Shown piece by piece: positions 60,567 to 64,000 of a DNA stretch of 64,000 bases (its first letter is position 1; each line of letters begins with the position of its first letter). Origin of the DNA: Fimenecus sp052169395 (GTDB taxonomy: Bacteria > Bacillota > Clostridia > Oscillospirales > Acutalibacteraceae); contig JBQNCN010000001.1 in assembly GCA_052169395.1 (NCBI GenBank), positions 558,001 to 622,000 of the forward strand, written 5' to 3'. The translations under genes and the position numbers were made by a program. Below the pieces are notes generated by a model. The model was not told where the DNA came from. It worked only from the letters and a program-made list of their open reading frames with translations, and searched no databases.

Positions 60567-63267
60567 AAACTAATTCTACTATTTTCCCTGGTAAATCCTC
60601 TTCAAACCTACGTTTTGCTAATTCAGCATATTCACGTGAGTATTCGATTCCAATACCAACATATCCATTTCTCACTGCTGATACTATTGAAGTACCGCTT
60701 CCTAAAAATGGATCCAAAATGTATTTTCCCGGTCTTCCAAAAACACAAGCTGCAAAGTTTGGTATATCTTCAGGGTAAGGCGCTGTATGTCCAACCGTAT
60801 TCTCACCTTTTGAATTAATTTTAAACACTGGCATAAAATCTGCCATATAGGATTCCCATCCAACTGGGACCTTATCTGCATTTACAATCAATTCATCTCC
60901 TCGTCTCTTGAAAATGAACATGTGCTCATAACAATTAACCGGCTTTTGATAGTGAGGTGTAAAATTGCCATCATTTGTGCTTCTCTTACTTTGTGGTTCT
61001 CCCTTATTCCAAATATAATTCTCAACCAGCTCATATCCTGCTTTTTCAAAAGCAATTATTGAATAGGCGCCCAATAACAATCGTTTATTTCCCATATTGG
61101 ATTTTGTAGTAGTCATCTCATTTCCATTCACATCCCCTATGTTATAGAGGAAAATTCCTGCATTATCCAATGTAGGTAAAGTGTTCTTTACAATGTTATA
61201 CATATCTATATAATACAGATACATGTTTTCCCATTGCGAATACTCTCTAGCGTTGAAGTATGGCGGTGATGTCACCGCTGCGGATACACAGTGTTCCGGC
61301 ATTCCATGTAAAATTTCAAACGAGTCTCCATTTAATACAAATGCATCTTTTTTTTCTGCCAAGGCGACACTTATACGCTCATCTGCTGGTGCATTCTCTT
61401 TATCTCGAATAAATCTAGCCAAGTATTTTCCGTTTATAAAATAATCTTCAAATATTGTATCACTTATATGAACTCTTTCTCGCGCGACTGTTATTCCATC
61501 AAAGTTTTCAATACATGAAATATTAATGATATTTCTTCCTAGTTCATCTAGCTCCGAAATAATATCCCCATCACCATTTATAAATAGCACACGCTCATCT
61601 GGGAATGAAAAATATTTTATAAACATCTCATATATTTCTTTATCAGACTGAATAAATGAGATATCCTTACGCCATCTGGCAATCATTTCTTTTGGGATTA
61701 TATTCTCCGGATCCAAATTAAGTGTACCCGCTTGCATGTAATTGGTCTTAAAGGAATATCTCTTTCCTCTATTAGATTTACTTCTGCTCTTACAAATTAC
61801 ATTCTTACACTCCCAACTTCTATGCCCCACTTCAGGATATGAATTTCCTGATACATTCAAACCATTACATACTGGGCACGGTATTTTTCTTTCATCCATC
61901 CTGTATTTATAAAAAATGTAAAGTAATTTATTATCATTTTTTACAATGTTAGCATATTGTTCGTGCTGGTCCTGTATCCCTCTAATAACTAAGCAATCGT
62001 TGAATGAAAATCCATAATATACAAATTTCCACTCTTCCAGGTACTCATGAAATTTAATTCGATCAAACTTAGTATTAACGATTTTATACAACTTTTCTTC
62101 TGCCAGAAGCGCTGCTTCCTCTTTCTTAGCAGAATAATATCTTTTGAGTTCTGTATCAATCTCAGCCTCATTTTCATTAGCAAAACTTATACCATAGGCC
62201 CTGAGCATTTCTTTCGCAATTTTATCTGCTGCATAAAATTTTCTCTTCTCCTCGGTACGAATAAACCGTTCTGCATACACTCCAATATAGGCGTAAAGAA
62301 GCCATTTCAAATTCCTGTTTTTTGAATAAATATTATCAATTTCAACCGCAAATACTTTATTATTTACTAATATTCGAAAAGCCTGCTGAATGGAATCTAA
62401 AACATAATTATAAAAGGCCTGTTCATTATCGAAAGAATCAAATATCGCCTGGTTTATTCTCAAGTACACCGCATCATATTCTTCCGTTAATAAATAATGC
62501 AAATCGCCTTTTCTATCAACAATTTTCTCAGCTTCATGTAATTCCGGTGCATCTTGAATTTGATTCATAGAAGGCTCCAAAAGACCGGTTAATGATTGTT
62601 GCTGCAATTCACGTCGTAATAACTCAACATACTTCTTATAGAACGTCTCTTCCGCATTATCATCCTCGCAAAACGCCTTTAACGCATTGATTGAAGCCTC
62701 GCTTAAATCCTCGCCTATAAATCCTTCATTATATCTAAAGAGATCTGATTTCGACATTGTCGCGCTATTGTTCATGGCATGTAATTTTGAGTATATGCCG
62801 AATAAATAATCTGATATTTTACTTTCATCATTTATTTTTACAGCTTCATTCCAAAGCCCCAAAAATCTGTTCACAGCTTCCTGTGACGCTATTACCGGAA
62901 TGCTGCGAATAAGTTCTGTTAATGCTATTCTATCAACATTTGGATTTTCCACGTCTAATTCTTTAAAAAATAATTCCAGATCGTTTTCATCACGATAATC
63001 AAGGTAACGCAGAAGTATCTTTTTATGGCGCCTTCCCACCTGCAAATGTTGTTTAATACAAGAATCTGTAACAGCCTTTAGGTTTTCTGAGTTGAGCTTA
63101 AATGAATCTATAATCACATTTGAAATAATTGAAGAACTATATTCCACATTGGCTTTATCTTTATTCGCTTCGTTAAACTCATCAATTCGACTCTCGACCT
63201 TTTTTAATAGATTTGTATCAATACCTGTTTCGATTAGAAAATGTTCTAATAGTTCTGTGCAATTCAC
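60565..63267 (-). CDS. DNA methyltransferase (beta-class, N4-cytosine/N6-adenine type) with long N-terminal domain
   Basis: This 900-residue protein has its catalytic domain at the C-terminus: motif IV TSPPYFNARE near 665, a conserved PVNCYEHMFIFKR segment, and motif I ILDPFLGSGTS near 851 followed by GIGIEYSREYAELAKRRF. The order IV-I defines the beta class and TSPPY favours N4-cytosine. About 640 residues precede it, with a zinc ribbon (CPVC near 463, CKNVIC near 485). I prefer the GTG at 63267, since GGAGGAG is 6 bases before it. It should protect host DNA from the facing nuclease. Confidence 0.85.
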   Translation of the reverse strand: MNCTELLEHFLIETGIDTNLLKKVESRIDEFNEANKDKANVEYSSSIISNVIIDSFKLNSENLKAVTDSCIKQHLQVGRRHKKILLRYLDYRDENDLELFFKELDVENPNVDRIALTELIRSIPVIASQEAVNRFLGLWNEAVKINDESKISDYLFGIYSKLHAMNNSATMSKSDLFRYNEGFIGEDLSEASINALKAFCEDDNAEETFYKKYVELLRRELQQQSLTGLLEPSMNQIQDAPELHEAEKIVDRKGDLHYLLTEEYDAVYLRINQAIFDSFDNEQAFYNYVLDSIQQAFRILVNNKVFAVEIDNIYSKNRNLKWLLYAYIGVYAERFIRTEEKRKFYAADKIAKEMLRAYGISFANENEAEIDTELKRYYSAKKEEAALLAEEKLYKIVNTKFDRIKFHEYLEEWKFVYYGFSFNDCLVIRGIQDQHEQYANIVKNDNKLLYIFYKYRMDERKIPCPVCNGLNVSGNSYPEVGHRSWECKNVICKSRSKSNRGKRYSFKTNYMQAGTLNLDPENIIPKEMIARWRKDISFIQSDKEIYEMFIKYFSFPDERVLFINGDGDIISELDELGRNIINISCIENFDGITVARERVHISDTIFEDYFINGKYLARFIRDKENAPADERISVALAEKKDAFVLNGDSFEILHGMPEHCVSAAVTSPPYFNAREYSQWENMYLYYIDMYNIVKNTLPTLDNAGIFLYNIGDVNGNEMTTTKSNMGNKRLLLGAYSIIAFEKAGYELVENYIWNKGEPQSKRSTNDGNFTPHYQKPVNCYEHMFIFKRRGDELIVNADKVPVGWESYMADFMPVFKINSKGENTVGHTAPYPEDIPNFAACVFGRPGKYILDPFLGSGTSIVSAVRNGYVGIGIEYSREYAELAKRRFEEDLPGKIVELV

Positions 63268-63347
63268 TGCCATCTCCTCCATTTCACTCGCATATTAGCA
63301 TAGTGCTTTTATATATTCAAGTAATCTTTTATCCTTAAGAAAATGTC

Positions 63348-63488
63348 CTAAAAATCATATTTTTGAGGATCCAACCCTGCAGCTAAAAGCACTATTTTTC
63401 TTTCTTCCGAATCCATGAATTCTAGTTTGTCTGGATCAAATCCAGACAATTCTAATTCGGTTCTACTACTGTCATTATTCTCTGACAC
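63348..63488 (-). CDS. Small acidic protein, 46 residues, upstream of the methyltransferase
   Basis: GTG 63488 has GGAGG 8 bases upstream. The product reads MSENNDSSRTELELSGFDPD and ends RKIVLLAAGLDPQKYDF. Acidic small proteins ending in GLDP...YDF are common on clostridial and phage elements. The stop is 80 bases before the methyltransferase start, so both are probably on one message. It could modulate the methyltransferase or the nuclease; that is inference. Confidence 0.6.
   Translation of the reverse strand: MSENNDSSRTELELSGFDPDKLEFMDSEERKIVLLAAGLDPQKYDF
63427..63449. repeat. Perfect 10-3-10 inverted repeat inside the small gene
   Basis: TTGTCTGGAT-CAA-ATCCAGACAA. It lies within the codons of the small acidic gene and could be an operator or an RNA hairpin. 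Confidence 0.75.
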
Positions 63489-63703
63489 AACTCACACCTC
63501 CTCACCAAATGCATGTTACTATATGAGCTGTATTTTACACACTTGCATTTCCTAAAAAACGGACTCTATTTATATTATTCGCGCACGTCTTAGACACTAC
63601 GATTTTTTATCCCCCCTCTTAAAACCTAGGGTTTTATATACATATTTTTCTGCTAAAAACACAGGTACATATTTTCTGAAAATGCCCTGAAACCCGCATG
63701 AAA
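63489..63703. other. Intergenic end of the island before rlmD
   Basis: 215 bases with no convincing gene. It includes AAAACC-TAG-GGTTTT (about 63634-63648), a short stem that might weakly end rlmD, and the region from which the small gene and methyltransferase must be transcribed. No clear promoter was identified. Confidence 0.4.
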
Positions 63704-64000
63704 TCAAGGTTTTCTTAAAAGCAAGCAAACGGTTTCCACATGTATTGTTCTGGGAAACATATCGACACAAGTTATTTTAGATGGAGCAAAGCTTTTTTCG
63801 GCAAAAAGCTTTAAATCTCTTGCAAGTGTGGCAGGATCGCATGAAACATAGACAAGTTTTTTCGGATTAAACCTTGTAATAGTTTCAATAAGTTCCTCAG
63901 AAATTCCCTTTCGAGGCGGATCAACAGCTATCACGTCAATTTTTATATTCTTTTTTTCAAAAAACTTTGCAGCTTCTGCGGCATCCGAACATAAAAACTC
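63704..64000 (-). CDS. rlmD: 23S rRNA (uracil-5-)-methyltransferase RlmD/RlmCD, C-terminal part only
   Basis: The last 98 codons of the gene are inside the window; it continues past the right edge. Visible motifs are IAVDPPRKGISEELI and VYVSCDPATLARDL, which hold the catalytic cysteine of TrmA/RumA-type m5U methyltransferases. The stop is at 63704-63706. It marks the core-genome border on the right of the accessory island. Confidence 0.93.
   Translation of the reverse strand, partial: EFLCSDAAEAAKFFEKKNIKIDVIAVDPPRKGISEELIETITRFNPKKLVYVSCDPATLARDLKLFAEKSFAPSKITCVDMFPRTIHVETVCLLLRKP

Overview
The window is a stretch of a low-GC, gene-dense chromosome from a Clostridia-type Firmicute. A gut or rumen Oscillospirales-like bacterium fits best. 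The evidence is the AT-rich third positions, GGAGG-type ribosome binding sites with many TTG and GTG starts, the conserved block zinc peptidase-rsmB-rlmN-prpC-prkC-rsgA-thiN, a glmU-pth-mfd block, a Vex/Vnc-type ABC transporter with its two-component system, and a PerR-controlled peroxiredoxin. Most genes lie on the minus strand. No rRNA genes, CRISPR arrays, integrases or transposases were seen.

Positions 1-52238 are ordinary core chromosome. They hold a PHP phosphatase (cut by the left edge), ACT and DUF711 proteins, the branched-chain operon ilvB-ilvC-ilvD with its own promoter, and tRNA-Leu. These are followed by ispF-ispD and an aspartate aminotransferase, a LOG-family protein, a FlaA1/CapD-type sugar dehydratase and the ribosome/translation/PASTA-kinase operon. 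Next come cell-wall and housekeeping enzymes, a tRNA-Met/tRNA-Glu pair, the vex1-vex2-vex3/vncR-vncS locus, trxA-trxB and the peroxiredoxin-perR pair. The block ends with glmU-pth-mfd, an LCP protein, HtrA with a two-component system, ilvN (about 41 kb from ilvB), galM, a PC4-type DNA-binding protein, folC and a HAD phosphatase. Several promoters match consensus: tRNA-Leu, tRNA-Met/Glu, peroxiredoxin and trxA. Two carry perfect inverted-repeat operators: a PerR-like box before the peroxiredoxin, and an 8-3-8 palindrome between -35 and -10 of trxA.

Positions about 52240-63700 are an accessory island between the HAD phosphatase and rlmD (cut by the right edge). Its left part carries a broken GyrI-like domain, an Lsa-type ABC-F ribosome-protection protein, and remnants of an integrative conjugative element (a CD1845-like membrane protein, a Cys-rich protein and a C-terminal gene scrap). 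Its middle is a minus-strand operon in which an ASCH protein, a Nudix hydrolase and a helix-hairpin-helix-like protein are each broken by small lesions, while a divergent SfsA-like protein is intact.

The right part of the island is the most interesting. Two plus-strand genes, an unrecognised 372-residue protein and a 395-residue protein ending in an HNH nuclease, converge on a 900-residue DNA methyltransferase. The methyltransferase has a very long N-terminal region and a zinc ribbon. A 46-codon acidic gene containing a perfect 10-3-10 inverted repeat precedes it. I read this as a restriction-modification or related defence locus with an undescribed partner subunit. All functional statements come from motif and family recognition by eye; no database search was run.
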